From assembly GCA_030535605.1 (NCBI GenBank), contig JAUNRQ010000005.1:1-56399 (forward strand): DNA of 56,399 nucleotides. The letters are read 5' to 3'. The stretch's first letter is position 1; each line of letters begins with the position of its first letter. The notes beneath the pieces are model-generated. The model ran no database searches. It was not told where the DNA came from and was given only the letters and a program-made list of their open reading frames with translations. The stretch is from Pseudoxanthomonas suwonensis (GTDB lineage: Bacteria > Pseudomonadota > Gammaproteobacteria > Xanthomonadales > Xanthomonadaceae). Positions 9,043 through 18,158 of this stretch are shown here, one piece after another. The position numbers and the translations under genes are program-made.

Positions 9043-9723
9043 TCAGTCGAAGCGGGCCAGTGCCACCGCCAGCGCCTCGCCCATCATCCGCAGGAACAGC
9101 GTGCCCATGCCCGGATAGAAGCGGTTGGGATCATGGCTGCCGACCGCCACCAGACCGGTGCCCGGCAACGACAGCAACGCACTGGACGCGACGTCGCCGG
9201 CTTGCTCGCCGTAGAGCAAGGCGTGCTTGTCCGGATGCAGCCGGCCACACAGCGGTTCGCCATCGGCGAGGCAGTCACGGAACGGCACCAGCAGCTCGCT
9301 GCCGTCGGCGTGGACCTGCAGCCACGGCTCGTCCTGCAGGCCGTCCACCGGCTGCAGCAACACGATCCGCACCAGATCCCCGGCGAAGTCCTCCTGCAGC
9401 GAAGCGGCCATCGCCCGCAGGGTGTCGGCCGCACTGGTCTGCTTCATCAGCGCCAGCGCCAGCTGGTGGGTGCGCACGGCAAGGCGCTCGTTGACCTGGG
9501 CATTGGCCGACAGCTCGTGCAGGCGACGGTTGAGTTCGCGGTTTTTCTCGCGCAGCACTTCCAGCTGGTAGCTGGCCAGCGACGACGCCGGCCCGTCCTC
9601 GCGCGGGACCACCAAGCTCAGCGCCAGGTCGGGAAACTGTTGCAGGAACGCCGGATGGTGCCGCAGCCAGGCGGCGACCTCGTGCGCGCCGAGGGTTTCC
9701 CGGCCGTGGTGGGGTGTGCTCAT
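9043..9723 (-). CDS. DUF484 family protein
   Basis: This 226-aa cytoplasmic protein starts at ATG 9723, overlapping the dapF stop (ATGA). The family hallmark is near the N terminus ([20 protein letters not shown]), followed by a coiled-coil stretch ([20 protein letters not shown]) and a GAF-like domain. DUF484 proteins sit between dapF and xerC in many gammaproteobacteria; no biochemical function is established. The in-frame ATG at 9732 is an alternative start inside dapF. Confidence 0.92.
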   Translation of the reverse strand: MSTPHHGRETLGAHEVAAWLRHHPAFLQQFPDLALSLVVPREDGPASSLASYQLEVLREKNRELNRRLHELSANAQVNERLAVRTHQLALALMKQTSAADTLRAMAASLQEDFAGDLVRIVLLQPVDGLQDEPWLQVHADGSELLVPFRDCLADGEPLCGRLHPDKHALLYGEQAGDVASSALLSLPGTGLVAVGSHDPNRFYPGMGTLFLRMMGEALAVALARFD

Positions 9724-10568
9724 GGCAACCATTCTCCGTCGAACACGTGGGCGGTGGGACCGCTCATCAGGATGGGGGATGCGGCGTCCGGCCAGGCAAC
9801 ATGCAGGGTGCCGCCGGGCAGGCGCACGGCGACCTCGCGCGCGACGCGGCCATGCTGCATCAACACCGCCGCCGCGGCGCAGGCACCACTGCCGCAGGCC
9901 AGGGTCTCGCCGGCGCCGCGCTCGTGCACCCGCAGGGCGATGTGCCCCGCATCCAGCACCTGCGCGAAGCCGACGTTGACCGAATCCGGAAACGCCGGAT
10001 GCGCCTGCAACGCCTGCCCCAGCGCGGCCACGGGCGCGGTGCGGACATCATCCACCTCGATCACCGCATGCGGATTGCCCAGCGCCAGTGCACCGAAACG
10101 CACCGGTTGGCCATCGATCAGCAGTTGGTAATGGTCCTGCCGTTCGACGCCCTCCAGGGGCAGCGCCGCCGGCTCGAAGTCGGGCACGCCCATGGCGATG
10201 CAGAAGTGGCCATCGCCCAGCGACTGGACAGCGTGGCGACCTGCCGGGCTGTCCAGCGCGAACGTGGCCCCGGGGGCGCTGCCGTCGCGTTGCAGCCAGG
10301 CGGCGACACAGCGGGCACCGTTGCCGCACTGCCCCGCCGCCGAGCCGTCGCTGTTGAAGATGCCGTAGGCGGCCACCGCGCCGCCGTCGCGCGCGGCCGA
10401 CACGGTCAGGATCTGGTCGCAGCCGACGCCGGTGTGGCGATCCGCCAGCGCGCGGCAGAGTTCGGGCGACGGCGGCGAGCGGTCATCGCGCAGGTCGATC
10501 AGGACGAAGTCGTTGCCGGCGCCATGCAGCTTGGAAAAACGCAGGCGCGCCGGCTCAGCGCGGGTCAT
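9720..10568 (-). CDS. dapF: DapF: diaminopimelate epimerase
   Basis: This 282-aa cofactor-free epimerase converts LL- to meso-diaminopimelate for lysine and peptidoglycan synthesis. The two catalytic cysteines are Cys81 in [12 protein letters not shown] and Cys225 in [13 protein letters not shown]; the N-terminal signature [16 protein letters not shown] is intact. The ATG at 10568 gives the normal family length and overlaps the lptM stop by 14 nt. In-frame codons further upstream (to 10634) encode an Arg-rich stretch and lie inside lptM. It heads the conserved dapF-DUF484-xerC block. Confidence 0.97.
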   Translation of the reverse strand: MTRAEPARLRFSKLHGAGNDFVLIDLRDDRSPPSPELCRALADRHTGVGCDQILTVSAARDGGAVAAYGIFNSDGSAAGQCGNGARCVAAWLQRDGSAPGATFALDSPAGRHAVQSLGDGHFCIAMGVPDFEPAALPLEGVERQDHYQLLIDGQPVRFGALALGNPHAVIEVDDVRTAPVAALGQALQAHPAFPDSVNVGFAQVLDAGHIALRVHERGAGETLACGSGACAAAAVLMQHGRVAREVAVRLPGGTLHVAWPDAASPILMSGPTAHVFDGEWLP

Positions 10569-10788
10569 CGTCTTGCTGGGCCGGCGGCGTGTCCTCGCCC
10601 TCCTGGAGCGGCACCGGGTCGGCGCTCTCCACATCCGGCGGCGGCACGTCCACGTCGATGACCGGCGCCGGGGCTTCGGCCGGGCGCGGTGCCAGCGTCA
10701 ACGGCCCCTTGTTGCCGCAGGCCAGCAGGGGCAAGGTCAGCAGGCAGGCCGCTGCGATGCGCGGGAGGGTGCGGGCGGGACTGTTCAT
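10555..10788 (-). CDS. lptM: LptM (YifL-like) lipoprotein
   Basis: This 77-aa lipoprotein starts [19 protein letters not shown] and has a lipobox LLAC directly followed by GNKGPL, the hallmark CGNKGPL of LptM/YifL. LptM assists maturation of the LptDE lipopolysaccharide translocon in E. coli. The tail is Pro/Asp/Glu-rich and low in complexity. It lies immediately before dapF with a 14-nt overlap, the conserved gammaproteobacterial arrangement. ATG 10788 is chosen over an in-frame ATG at 10833 because it places the signal peptide correctly. Confidence 0.92.
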   Translation of the reverse strand: MNSPARTLPRIAAACLLTLPLLACGNKGPLTLAPRPAEAPAPVIDVDVPPPDVESADPVPLQEGEDTPPAQQDDDPR

Positions 10789-10832
10789 GGGCGAAATGGT
10801 AACGCGAACCCGCCGGTCCCGGATCAGTGCCA

Positions 10833-11201
10833 TCAGCGTGGTTCAGGACGCCGCCACAACCAGATCGCGACGCCGCCCATCACCACGATGCCGGGAATCG
10901 CCATGCGCCGGTCGGGCATGAACACCAGCATGACCAGCACCGACAACGCCATCATCGCCACCGCCGTCCGTTTCGCCCGCCGGCTGACCGCGCCGTTGCG
11001 CTGCCAGTCGCGGATCATCGGCCCGAAGCGCCGATCCCGTCGCAGCCAGACATGCAGCGGCCGCGACCCGCGCGCCGCGGCGAACGCCGCCAGCAGGATG
11101 AACGGCACGGTCGGCAACCCCGGCAGGAAGATGCCGATGAACCCCAGCGCGAGGCTGGCGTAGGCCAGCAGCCACCAGGCAAGTCGCGTCAGGGTCGCCA
11201 T
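10833..11201 (-). CDS. YbaN-like DUF454 inner-membrane protein
   Basis: This 122-aa protein has the DUF454 hallmark LGFIGIFLPGLPTVPFILLA at residues 18-37, then a basic loop (RPLHVWLRRDRRFGPMIRDW) and two further hydrophobic segments near the C terminus. The function is unknown (E. coli YbaN is an inner-membrane protein). It sits 54 nt downstream of the last gene of the Tad-like operon and could be read from that transcript, but it is not a known Tad component. Confidence 0.88.
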   Translation of the reverse strand: MATLTRLAWWLLAYASLALGFIGIFLPGLPTVPFILLAAFAAARGSRPLHVWLRRDRRFGPMIRDWQRNGAVSRRAKRTAVAMMALSVLVMLVFMPDRRMAIPGIVVMGGVAIWLWRRPEPR

Positions 11202-11255
11202 GCACGGCAGTGTAGAGGCGGCCGTGCGGCATCGACAGCATCTTGTGCCGATGGC

Positions 11256-11975
11256 CTATCGAGGCAGGTCCGGATTGCGATGGATCGGTGATTGCATGCG
11301 CACGATGGCCGTGCTCTGCAACGGAAGCCGGAATTTCGGCCCTCCTGTCACACGCCCACGGTTGACGATGAGTCCGTTTTCGGGGGTCAGCTCGGTGGCC
11401 GGGATGAGATTGTCGGAACGGATCAGCTCCGAAAGCCCGGCCAGTACCCAGTCGACGAACGGAACGATCAACGGATAGTCGTAGGTCACCTTGATCTTGA
11501 GGATATTGGCGTCCTGGACATTGACGCCGCTGCCGCCAACTGTCTGGCTGCGGAAGGCGAGGCTGTCGTTGGGCAGGGCCATGCGCCCGTCGTACTGTCG
11601 CTCCTGATGCTCCTGCCAGGCGGCCTGGGTGGGGCTGATGATCTCGATCCGCGGCCGGTGCAGCAGGAAATCCCCCTCCATCCGCAGCCGCGCCTCGGCC
11701 ACGCCCTCCAGCCCGGAACGGGTGGCATACAGCGGGATCAGTCCCTCCTTCAGGCCGCGCCGCATCTCGGACACGAGCGCGCCGTTCACCGCGCCGGCGC
11801 GTGCCGCTTGCAACGCCGCATAGTCGAGCGTGGTCTTGGCGCGGTACAGCAGCACCATCTGCACGATCCCGAGCACCAGAAACAGCAGGATCGGGGCGAC
11901 GATGAGGAATTCGGTCGCGGACTGGCCCCGCTGTCGATGGAAGAAACGTGTGCGGAGGTATCGACGCGGTGTCAT
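11256..11975 (-). CDS. TadE-like pilus assembly/minor pilin protein, 239 aa
   Basis: This is the last gene of the Tad-like operon; its ATG overlaps the DUF192 stop (ATGA). The N terminus MTPRRYLRTRFFHRQRG is basic, then Gln18-Ser-Ala-Thr-Glu22-Phe begins a hydrophobic helix (LIVAPILLFLVLGIVQMVLL). The cleavage pattern RG|QxxxE, with Glu at mature position 5, is typical of Flp/TadE prepilins. The soluble part is about 200 residues and has no recognised enzyme motif. TadE proteins are thought to form a tip or initiation complex with TadF/TadG-like proteins. Identity as a TadE-family pseudopilin is firm; the specific role is inferred. Confidence 0.85.
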   Translation of the reverse strand: MTPRRYLRTRFFHRQRGQSATEFLIVAPILLFLVLGIVQMVLLYRAKTTLDYAALQAARAGAVNGALVSEMRRGLKEGLIPLYATRSGLEGVAEARLRMEGDFLLHRPRIEIISPTQAAWQEHQERQYDGRMALPNDSLAFRSQTVGGSGVNVQDANILKIKVTYDYPLIVPFVDWVLAGLSELIRSDNLIPATELTPENGLIVNRGRVTGGPKFRLPLQSTAIVRMQSPIHRNPDLPR

Positions 11976-12346
11976 TTGCGCTGCTCCTGCTGAGGTTGCC
12001 AATCCCATTTCGATCCCAGGCGCGGGCCGATGACATCCAGCGCCCCGGCATGGAACTCCACCGTGCTGCGCGCACCGGTGCACGCGGCAAAGCGGATCGG
12101 TGCAAGGTGTTCACGCCAGCCGCAGACGCGGTCGTCGCGGTCCAGGAACACCACGTCCAGCGCATAGCGCATGCCCAGGGTATGCACCGACGCGCAAGGA
12201 CGCAGCCACAGGGCCTGCCGTGCCCGGTCCTGCAACGGCGCTCGACCAAGCAAACCGCGCAACCGCAGCGGCCAGCGATCCGCCAGCCACGCATGCGCCG
12301 CGATGGTCTGCCCGCTCGCCGCGCAACGGATGCTGCCGGTCTTCAC
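11972..12346 (-). CDS. DUF192 family protein, 124 aa
   Basis: It starts at GTG 12346, overlapping the tadC stop (GTGA), and ends overlapping the TadE-like ATG (ATGA), so it is fully embedded in the Tad translational chain. The DUF192/COG1430 core is LWLRPCASVHTLGMRYALDV followed by VFLDRDDRVCGWREHL. The family folds as a small beta-barrel; no activity is established. Unlike many DUF192 proteins it has no signal peptide and would be cytoplasmic. I recall DUF192 genes beside tad genes in other proteobacteria, which suggests an assembly or regulatory role, but nothing in the sequence shows one. Confidence 0.85.
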   Translation of the reverse strand: MKTGSIRCAASGQTIAAHAWLADRWPLRLRGLLGRAPLQDRARQALWLRPCASVHTLGMRYALDVVFLDRDDRVCGWREHLAPIRFAACTGARSTVEFHAGALDVIGPRLGSKWDWQPQQEQRK

Positions 12347-13236
12347 AACAGCCCCTCCTGCAGCATCTTCAGGTAAATGAAGTAGCCGATGAACAGGAAG
12401 ATCAGCGGGAAGAAGAACATCACCAGCGGCAGCAACATCTTGACCGGTGCCTCCAGCGCCAGTTTCTCGGCGCGCAGGAAGCGCTCTTCACGACGCTGCA
12501 TCGCCTGCGAGCGCAGGGTCTCGCTGAGGTTGGCACCGACCTTGTCGGCCTGGATCAGCGCACTGGTGAAGTTGGTGACCTGCGGCACGTCCATGCGCGC
12601 GGCCATCCGCTTGAGCGCTTCGGTACGTGGCAGGCCTGCGCGCAGGTCACGCAGCATGCGCGAGAACTCGTCGCTGATCGGGCCCGCCGGACCTTTCTCC
12701 ACCGCCTTCTCGATGGCGCCGGTGATGTTCAGACCGGCTTCGACCGCCATGGTGATGAAGTCCAGGAACACCGGCAGGTCGCGCACCACCTTGCGCTGGC
12801 GCAGTTTGCGGCGATCGTTGACCCAGATCATCGGGTACAGCCAGCCGAACAGCGCGCCGAACAGCACGCACAGCAACAGCGCTCCGGGCGAGATGCGACC
12901 GAGCATCACCGCGCAGCCCAGCAGCAGCGCAGTGGCGGTCACCGCACTGACCAGCCGCATGCCGTAAAGCTCTTCGGGAGTCAGCAGATAGTCCTGTCCG
13001 GACGACTGCAGCAGCCGATGGGTCTTTTCCAGTTGCGCCGTCTTCAGCCGCGGCGCGATGAAGCGGGTGGCCATCGTCACCAGCGGCCACAGCATCCGCA
13101 ACACCTTGGGCAAGGGATCCTGGTAGCTGCGATCATCCAGCTCGACGTCACGAACGATGCCGCGGGTACCGGCCAGCACGAGGAACACGGCCGCCCCGAC
13201 CAACACCGCCGCCAGCAGGGGAATGATGCCCGCCAT
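12343..13236 (-). CDS. tadC: TadC: type II/IV secretion F-domain platform protein
   Basis: This 297-aa inner-membrane protein is paralogous to TadB. It starts MAGIIPLLAAVLVGAAVFLV, with a 1-nt overlap (TGATG) with the tadB stop. The F domain runs from RDLPVFLDFITMAVEAGLNI to SQAMQRREERFLRAEKLAL and is flanked by TM helices, with a terminal helix pair LPLVMFFFPLIFLFIGYFIYL. With TadB it forms the platform turned by TadA to assemble the pilus. Length and topology are normal. Confidence 0.92.
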   Translation of the reverse strand: MAGIIPLLAAVLVGAAVFLVLAGTRGIVRDVELDDRSYQDPLPKVLRMLWPLVTMATRFIAPRLKTAQLEKTHRLLQSSGQDYLLTPEELYGMRLVSAVTATALLLGCAVMLGRISPGALLLCVLFGALFGWLYPMIWVNDRRKLRQRKVVRDLPVFLDFITMAVEAGLNITGAIEKAVEKGPAGPISDEFSRMLRDLRAGLPRTEALKRMAARMDVPQVTNFTSALIQADKVGANLSETLRSQAMQRREERFLRAEKLALEAPVKMLLPLVMFFFPLIFLFIGYFIYLKMLQEGLL

Positions 13237-14084
13237 CACACGTCGATCGTCATGATCTTGCGGCACAGCCGGTAGCCCAGGTATTCCATGACCACGCACA
13301 ACGTGATCACCACCCAGCCGTGCCAGGAGTTGAACATCGGTTCCATGGTGTCGGCATACACCACCGTCAGGTAGCCGATCAGGAAGACCGGCAACATCGC
13401 CATCACGATGCCCTGCAATCGGCCTTGGGCCGTCAGTGCCTTGACCTTGTTTTCCATGATCAGCCGGCGACGCAGCGTCTCCGCCAGCGTCGACAGGCTC
13501 TCCGCCAGGTTGCCACCGATCTCGCGCGAGATATTGACGGCCGAAACGAACAGCTTGGCGTCGACGATCGGCACCCGCTCGCTGAAGCGCTCCAGCGCCT
13601 CTTCGGTGCGCACGCCCATGTGCTGCTCGCGCAGCACCAGCGCCAGCTCCTGCGCCAGCGGCGCCTGGCCATCCTTGACCAGCACCTCCAGCGCCGGCGC
13701 GAAGCCGACGCCGGCACGCATGCTGCCGGCCAGCATCTGCAGCGCATCCGGGAGCTGTTCCTGGATCTTGTTCAGACGCCGCTGTTTCAACCACACGTAC
13801 AGCTTCTTCGGCAACACCAGCAGGGCCACGACGACGAGGCCGGCAATCAGCAGGCTGCCGGTCATCATCAACACCAGCAGCGGCACCACCAGCATCGCCA
13901 CGCCGTTGAACATGAACAGCTGCGAGGGATCCATGAACAGGAACATGTCGGCCAAGTTGACCCGGGCCTGGCTCATGAAGTTGTCGCGATAGCGGGCCAT
14001 GAACGCCTCGCTCGCGCGCGCCACCAGGAACAGGGCGACCGCAATGCACACGAACATCACCAGCCCGACGACCCATGGCGCCAT
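13236..14084 (-). CDS. tadB: TadB: type II/IV secretion F-domain platform protein
   Basis: This 282-aa protein begins MAPWVVGLVMFVCIAVALFL, with TM helices near the N terminus and around residues 60-90. The F domain spans about 108-230 (QLPDALQMLAGSMRAGVGFA, AVNISREIGGNLAESLSTLA), then come two C-terminal helices. It overlaps the tadA stop by 1 nt (TGATG). It pairs with TadC as the inner-membrane pilus platform. It is shorter than classical TadB proteins but complete at both ends. Confidence 0.92.
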   Translation of the reverse strand: MAPWVVGLVMFVCIAVALFLVARASEAFMARYRDNFMSQARVNLADMFLFMDPSQLFMFNGVAMLVVPLLVLMMTGSLLIAGLVVVALLVLPKKLYVWLKQRRLNKIQEQLPDALQMLAGSMRAGVGFAPALEVLVKDGQAPLAQELALVLREQHMGVRTEEALERFSERVPIVDAKLFVSAVNISREIGGNLAESLSTLAETLRRRLIMENKVKALTAQGRLQGIVMAMLPVFLIGYLTVVYADTMEPMFNSWHGWVVITLCVVMEYLGYRLCRKIMTIDV

Positions 14085-15778
14085 CAGAATGCCCCTGCCT
14101 GGTTCTTGAAGATGCCCAGGTCCACGGCGACGCCGCGCTGCGCGAGCTCCTCGTAGAACTCGGGGACCGCGCCGGTCGCGATGAATCGGCCTTCCACCCG
14201 GCCCTGCGCTCCGTGGTAGGTGCTGGGCTTGAACAGGAACACGTCCTGCATCTGGATGGTGCCGCTTTCCACCCCGGTGATCTCGGTGATGTGGCTGACC
14301 TTGCGCGAACCACAGGGATAGCGACGCTGGTGCACGATCAGGTCCACTGCGGAGGCGATCTGCTCGCGCACCACCACCATCGGCAGTTCCATGCCGGCCA
14401 TCATCACCATCACCTCAAGACGCGACAGCGTTTCGCGCGGGTTGTTGGCGTGAGCGGTGGTCAGCGAACCCTCGTGGCCGGTGTTCATCGCCTGCAGCAT
14501 GTCCAGCGCTTCACCGCCGCGGCATTCGCCCACCACGATGCGATCAGGGCGCATGCGCAGAGCGTTCTTGACCAGGTCGCGGATGGTGATCTGGCCCTTG
14601 CCTTCCATGTTGGCCGGACGCGCTTCCAGCGCGACGAGATTGGGCTGCACCAGCTTCAACTCGGCGGCATCCTCGATGGTGACCACGCGGTCGCCATCGG
14701 GGATGAAGTTGGACAGGATGTTCAACAGGGTGGTCTTGCCGGAGCCGGTACCGCCGGACACCACGATGTTCTTGCGCTCGCGCACGGCGATGGTGAGGAA
14801 CTCCAGCATCTGCGCGTTCAGGGAATCGAACTTCAGCAGGTCCTCGCCAACCAGCTTGCGCTTGGCGAACTTGCGGATGCTGATGCTTGGCCCGCGCAGC
14901 GCCACCGGCGGGATCACCGCGTTGACGCGCGAGCCGTCCTTGAGCCGCGCGTCGACCAGCGGCGAGCTTTCATCGATGCGCCGACCCAGTGGCGTGACGA
15001 TGCGCTCGATCGCGGCCAGCGCGGCCCGCTCGCTGGTGAAGGTCACGTCGGAGGCCTGGATGCGGCCATCGCGCTCGACGAAGATCCGGTCGTGCGCGTT
15101 GACCATGATCTCCGTCACCGTCGCATCGTCGATCAGGTCTTCCAGCGGCCCCAGGCCGATGGCCTCGTCCAGCACTTCCTTGGCCAGCTTGCGCGGATTG
15201 ATGGTCTTCGGCAGGTCGGCGAATTCGCGCGCCAAGATCTCGTTGATCAGGCCGATGGTGGTCTCGCGCAACGAGTCGTCGCTCATGCTGCGCACGTCCA
15301 CCCGCCGCAGGTCCATCTGCCGCACCAGCGCCGCATGGATACGGCTGCGCCAGAGGTTGATCTCTTCCCGCTGCCGGTCGGGAACGGCCAGTTGCGTGGA
15401 CGCGGAGGCGGCTGCCGGGGCAGCGGGCGCTGCGGCCCCGGTGTCCGCCGATGCCGGCACGACGGCCGGGGCGGTTGCGCGGGTGGTGTTGCTGCTGACC
15501 TTGATCCGGTAATCGCCGATCTGGATCAGGTCGGCTTCATCAATGGGGCCGTGCCGACCGCCGACGCTGGTGCCATTGATCCGCACCGGTTCGGTGCCGC
15601 CAAGCGGCATCAGGTACACACCGGACGCGTCCTTGCTGAGGACCGCGTGGCGGGCGGCGATGGTCCAGCCCTGCAGGTTGACCAGGTTGGCGTCGTCGCG
15701 ACCGATGCTGCACTCGGCATGCATGCATTCGATCTGCCGGCTTTCGGCGCCGGGAACGAACACTTCGATCCTGAACAT
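14084..15778 (-). CDS. tadA: TadA/CpaF secretion ATPase with N-terminal FHA domain
   Basis: This 564-aa ATPase powers pilus assembly. Residues 1-95 form a forkhead-associated fold: SIGRDD (Gly26-Arg27), ARHAVL (His44) and INGTSV (Asn68-Gly69). A Pro/Ala/Ser linker (about 100-130) joins it to a standard CpaF-type ATPase with Walker A GGTGSGKT (342-349) and the Walker B region RIVVGECRGGE (413-423), followed by the His box SLTTAHANNPRE. The Ser that normally contacts phosphothreonine in FHA domains (S-x-x-H) is Ala41 here, so binding of phosphopeptides may be lost or altered. The gene overlaps the rcpA stop (TAATG) and the tadB start (TGATG). Confidence 0.95.
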   Translation of the reverse strand: MFRIEVFVPGAESRQIECMHAECSIGRDDANLVNLQGWTIAARHAVLSKDASGVYLMPLGGTEPVRINGTSVGGRHGPIDEADLIQIGDYRIKVSSNTTRATAPAVVPASADTGAAAPAAPAAASASTQLAVPDRQREEINLWRSRIHAALVRQMDLRRVDVRSMSDDSLRETTIGLINEILAREFADLPKTINPRKLAKEVLDEAIGLGPLEDLIDDATVTEIMVNAHDRIFVERDGRIQASDVTFTSERAALAAIERIVTPLGRRIDESSPLVDARLKDGSRVNAVIPPVALRGPSISIRKFAKRKLVGEDLLKFDSLNAQMLEFLTIAVRERKNIVVSGGTGSGKTTLLNILSNFIPDGDRVVTIEDAAELKLVQPNLVALEARPANMEGKGQITIRDLVKNALRMRPDRIVVGECRGGEALDMLQAMNTGHEGSLTTAHANNPRETLSRLEVMVMMAGMELPMVVVREQIASAVDLIVHQRRYPCGSRKVSHITEITGVESGTIQMQDVFLFKPSTYHGAQGRVEGRFIATGAVPEFYEELAQRGVAVDLGIFKNQAGAF

Positions 15779-17310
15779 TACTGCGGCCCCCGCAACGCAC
15801 CGCCGTGCCGCCCGCGGTTGGACTGCTCCAGGTCATGGCGGATCTGCTCGCCGCGCTGCAGGCCTTCGATGTTCTCCGGGGTGCCCGGGCCGACCACGCG
15901 CGGGGTCACGAACACCACCATCTCGGTGCGGTTGGCGCGGAAGCCGTCGGAGCGGAACAGCCGGCCGATGATGGGGATGTCGCCCAGGAACGGAAACTTG
16001 TCGGCCGAGCGCGCGGCGTTGGTGTCCACCAGCCCGGAAATCACGATGGTCTCGCCCTTCTGCACGTTCAGCTGCGACTCGGTGCGGCGGGTGAGCAAGC
16101 CGGGCACGCCCATCACCGCGACCGAAGGGTCCAGGCGGCTGACTTCGGCCAGCACTTCCGTGGAGATTTCGCCGCGCTGGTTGACCACCGGCAGGATGTT
16201 CAGCTTGATGCCGTATTCCTTGTATTCGATGGTGGTCTGGCCGAACGGGCCGGGTACCGGCACCGGCACTTCGCCGCCGGCGAGGAACCTGGCCGATTCG
16301 CCGCTCTTGGTGGCCAGCTGAGGCTCGGCCAGCACCCATGCCTTGCCTTGGCTCATCAGCAGGTTGATGCTGGAGGCGATCGACGTGGCGATGCCGAAAT
16401 GCGCCTGGGTACCGGGCAGCCGCACCGGCAGGCTGTCGCGAATGTCCTCGAACGCGGGGTCGTTGCGTGGCAGCGTGCGGAAGTAGGGATTGCTGGTGGT
16501 GTCCTTGATGAGCGCGCCCAGCGGACCGCTGATGGCGGTGTCCCAGCGGATCCCGAGCTCTTCCAGCGCATTGCGGTTGAATTCCATGATCTGCACGTCC
16601 ATCCGCACCATCGGCTTCATCGCCACAGGGTCGGGCGTCCCCAGGTTGACGACCTGCGGATACAGCTTGTGCAGTTGCTCGATGCGGCTGACCAGGTCCT
16701 GGTCCATGTCCCTGCCGGACACCACCACGTTGGCGCCGATGGCGGCCACGGTCACCCGTTCGTCGTCCAGCAGTTGCCGCACTGTCCGCGCCAGCTGCGT
16801 GGCGCTGCCCGTGGAGATGCTGACGGTCGCGGTCAGCTGGCGGCCATCGGCCATCCACAGGTGGATGTTGGTCTCGCCCGGCTGCGTGCCCAGCAAGACC
16901 ACCTCGCTGTGGCCGACGGTATGCACCGCCAGCACGTCGCCGTTGCCGATGGCGATGCGACGGATCGCCCCGGCCACCCGGTGCACGCGCGCCTCGCCGG
17001 CGTAGAGGTCGACATGCTGCGGCAGCGGCGCGGCCGGTGAGGCAAATGCCTCGCCCGCCAGCGCGCGCGGGCTCTGCGCCGGGATTTCCATGATGGCCGG
17101 CTGCCCGGCCTCGGCGGCCGGTTCCGCCAGTGCCCGCCGGGGGGCCTGGGCCGGCGCAGCTTCGCTGGCCGACGCGGCATCCTCGGCCAGTGGCGGTGCG
17201 GCGGCGGCAACACCCGGCAGCGATAGCGCCAGCAGTGCGGCGAAGGCAAGCACGCGGCGCGCGCGCATGGGCACGGACGCCGGGACGGCGCGACGGATCG
17301 GATGCTTCAT
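15778..17310 (-). CDS. rcpA: RcpA/CpaC outer-membrane secretin of the Tad pilus
   Basis: This 510-aa protein has a signal peptide (VLAFAALLALSLPGVAAAA), an Ala/Pro-rich linker, and a pilus N-terminal domain (VDLYAGEARVHRVAGAIRRI ... VLLGTQPGETNIHLWMADG). A short BON-like segment follows, then the secretin core (PVPVPGPFGQTTIEYKEYGI, GETIVISGLVD, FPFLGDIPIIGRLFRS, VFVTPRVV). It forms the outer-membrane channel. The ATG at 17310 is chosen because AGGAG lies 6 nt before it; an in-frame TTG at 17316 overlaps the cpaB stop. The 3' end overlaps tadA by 1 nt. Confidence 0.94.
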   Translation of the reverse strand: MKHPIRRAVPASVPMRARRVLAFAALLALSLPGVAAAAPPLAEDAASASEAAPAQAPRRALAEPAAEAGQPAIMEIPAQSPRALAGEAFASPAAPLPQHVDLYAGEARVHRVAGAIRRIAIGNGDVLAVHTVGHSEVVLLGTQPGETNIHLWMADGRQLTATVSISTGSATQLARTVRQLLDDERVTVAAIGANVVVSGRDMDQDLVSRIEQLHKLYPQVVNLGTPDPVAMKPMVRMDVQIMEFNRNALEELGIRWDTAISGPLGALIKDTTSNPYFRTLPRNDPAFEDIRDSLPVRLPGTQAHFGIATSIASSINLLMSQGKAWVLAEPQLATKSGESARFLAGGEVPVPVPGPFGQTTIEYKEYGIKLNILPVVNQRGEISTEVLAEVSRLDPSVAVMGVPGLLTRRTESQLNVQKGETIVISGLVDTNAARSADKFPFLGDIPIIGRLFRSDGFRANRTEMVVFVTPRVVGPGTPENIEGLQRGEQIRHDLEQSNRGRHGGALRGPQ

Positions 17311-17312
17311 GT

Positions 17313-18140
17313 TCAACTCCTGGAACTGCCGACGATGAATTCGATGCTGCGGGCACGACGGCGGGGGCCGGACAGCCCCGTCGATACGCCATCGCCCAGC
17401 GAGCGCAGCAGTTCCCGTTCCGTCATTCCGGTGGCGGTCCCCGGGTAGTCGTCATCCAGCCGCCGCAACACCACCCGCAGGCTTCCGGCCTTGTCCGCCA
17501 CCGCCAACTGCTTGGCCTGGTGCTGGTCCAGTTCCAGCGTGAGCGTGGAATAGCCCTGCTCGTCCGAATCACTGCCGTAGATGGCGTCCTGCACCTGCAC
17601 GCCGGTGGCCAGCACGCGGATCATCTGCAGCAGCGGAAACAGGCGCGCGCCCTGTGGTGCCGCGCCGCTGCTGTCGTTGTCCTTGAGGAAGAAGATGTCG
17701 ATCCAGTCCCCCGGCGCGACCATTCCGGAGATCGAATTGTTCTCGTCCACCGTGAGGTTGTAGGCGATCTTTCCGGAGGGGATCACCGCCGAGAACGTTT
17801 CGTGCAGCGGCACCAGCGCGCCGCCGCTGATCGGCACGCCGGCGCGGATGTCGGCGCGCAGCACGCGGCCGAGGTAGTCGCCGTAGTTGTCCGGGGTCAG
17901 CGCGTTGCTGGGCACCAGGTCGGCCGGCACTTCGCGGATCGCGAGCATCTGCTCGCCCAGCATGGTTCCGGCGGGGATGTCGGCGGTCGGCACGGTGACC
18001 GCCGCGGTGAGGGTGTCGTCGCGACTGCGCTCGTCGACGGTGCGCTGCACGTAGGCCATCGTCAGTACCGCGGCGATGCCGGCCAACACCACGGCGCCGA
18101 TGATGTACAGCAGGTTCTGGCTGATCTTGGGCTTCTGCAT
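17313..18140 (-). CDS. cpaB: CpaB/RcpC pilus assembly protein (SAF domain)
   Basis: This 275-aa protein has one N-terminal TM helix (LLYIIGAVVLAGIAAVLTM) and a periplasmic part. The SAF domain is clear at about residues 45-110 (TVPTADIPAGTMLGEQMLAI, YLGRVLRADIRAGVPISGGA), followed by the RcpC region (VAPGDWIDIFFLKDNDSS). RcpC/CpaB is associated with the secretin and pilus stability. It lies 18 nt after the mini-pilin stop. The stop overlaps a TTG codon just ahead of rcpA. Confidence 0.93.
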   Translation of the reverse strand: MQKPKISQNLLYIIGAVVLAGIAAVLTMAYVQRTVDERSRDDTLTAAVTVPTADIPAGTMLGEQMLAIREVPADLVPSNALTPDNYGDYLGRVLRADIRAGVPISGGALVPLHETFSAVIPSGKIAYNLTVDENNSISGMVAPGDWIDIFFLKDNDSSGAAPQGARLFPLLQMIRVLATGVQVQDAIYGSDSDEQGYSTLTLELDQHQAKQLAVADKAGSLRVVLRRLDDDYPGTATGMTERELLRSLGDGVSTGLSGPRRRARSIEFIVGSSRS

Positions 18141-18158
18141 GGAAACGGGTTCAGGGAG

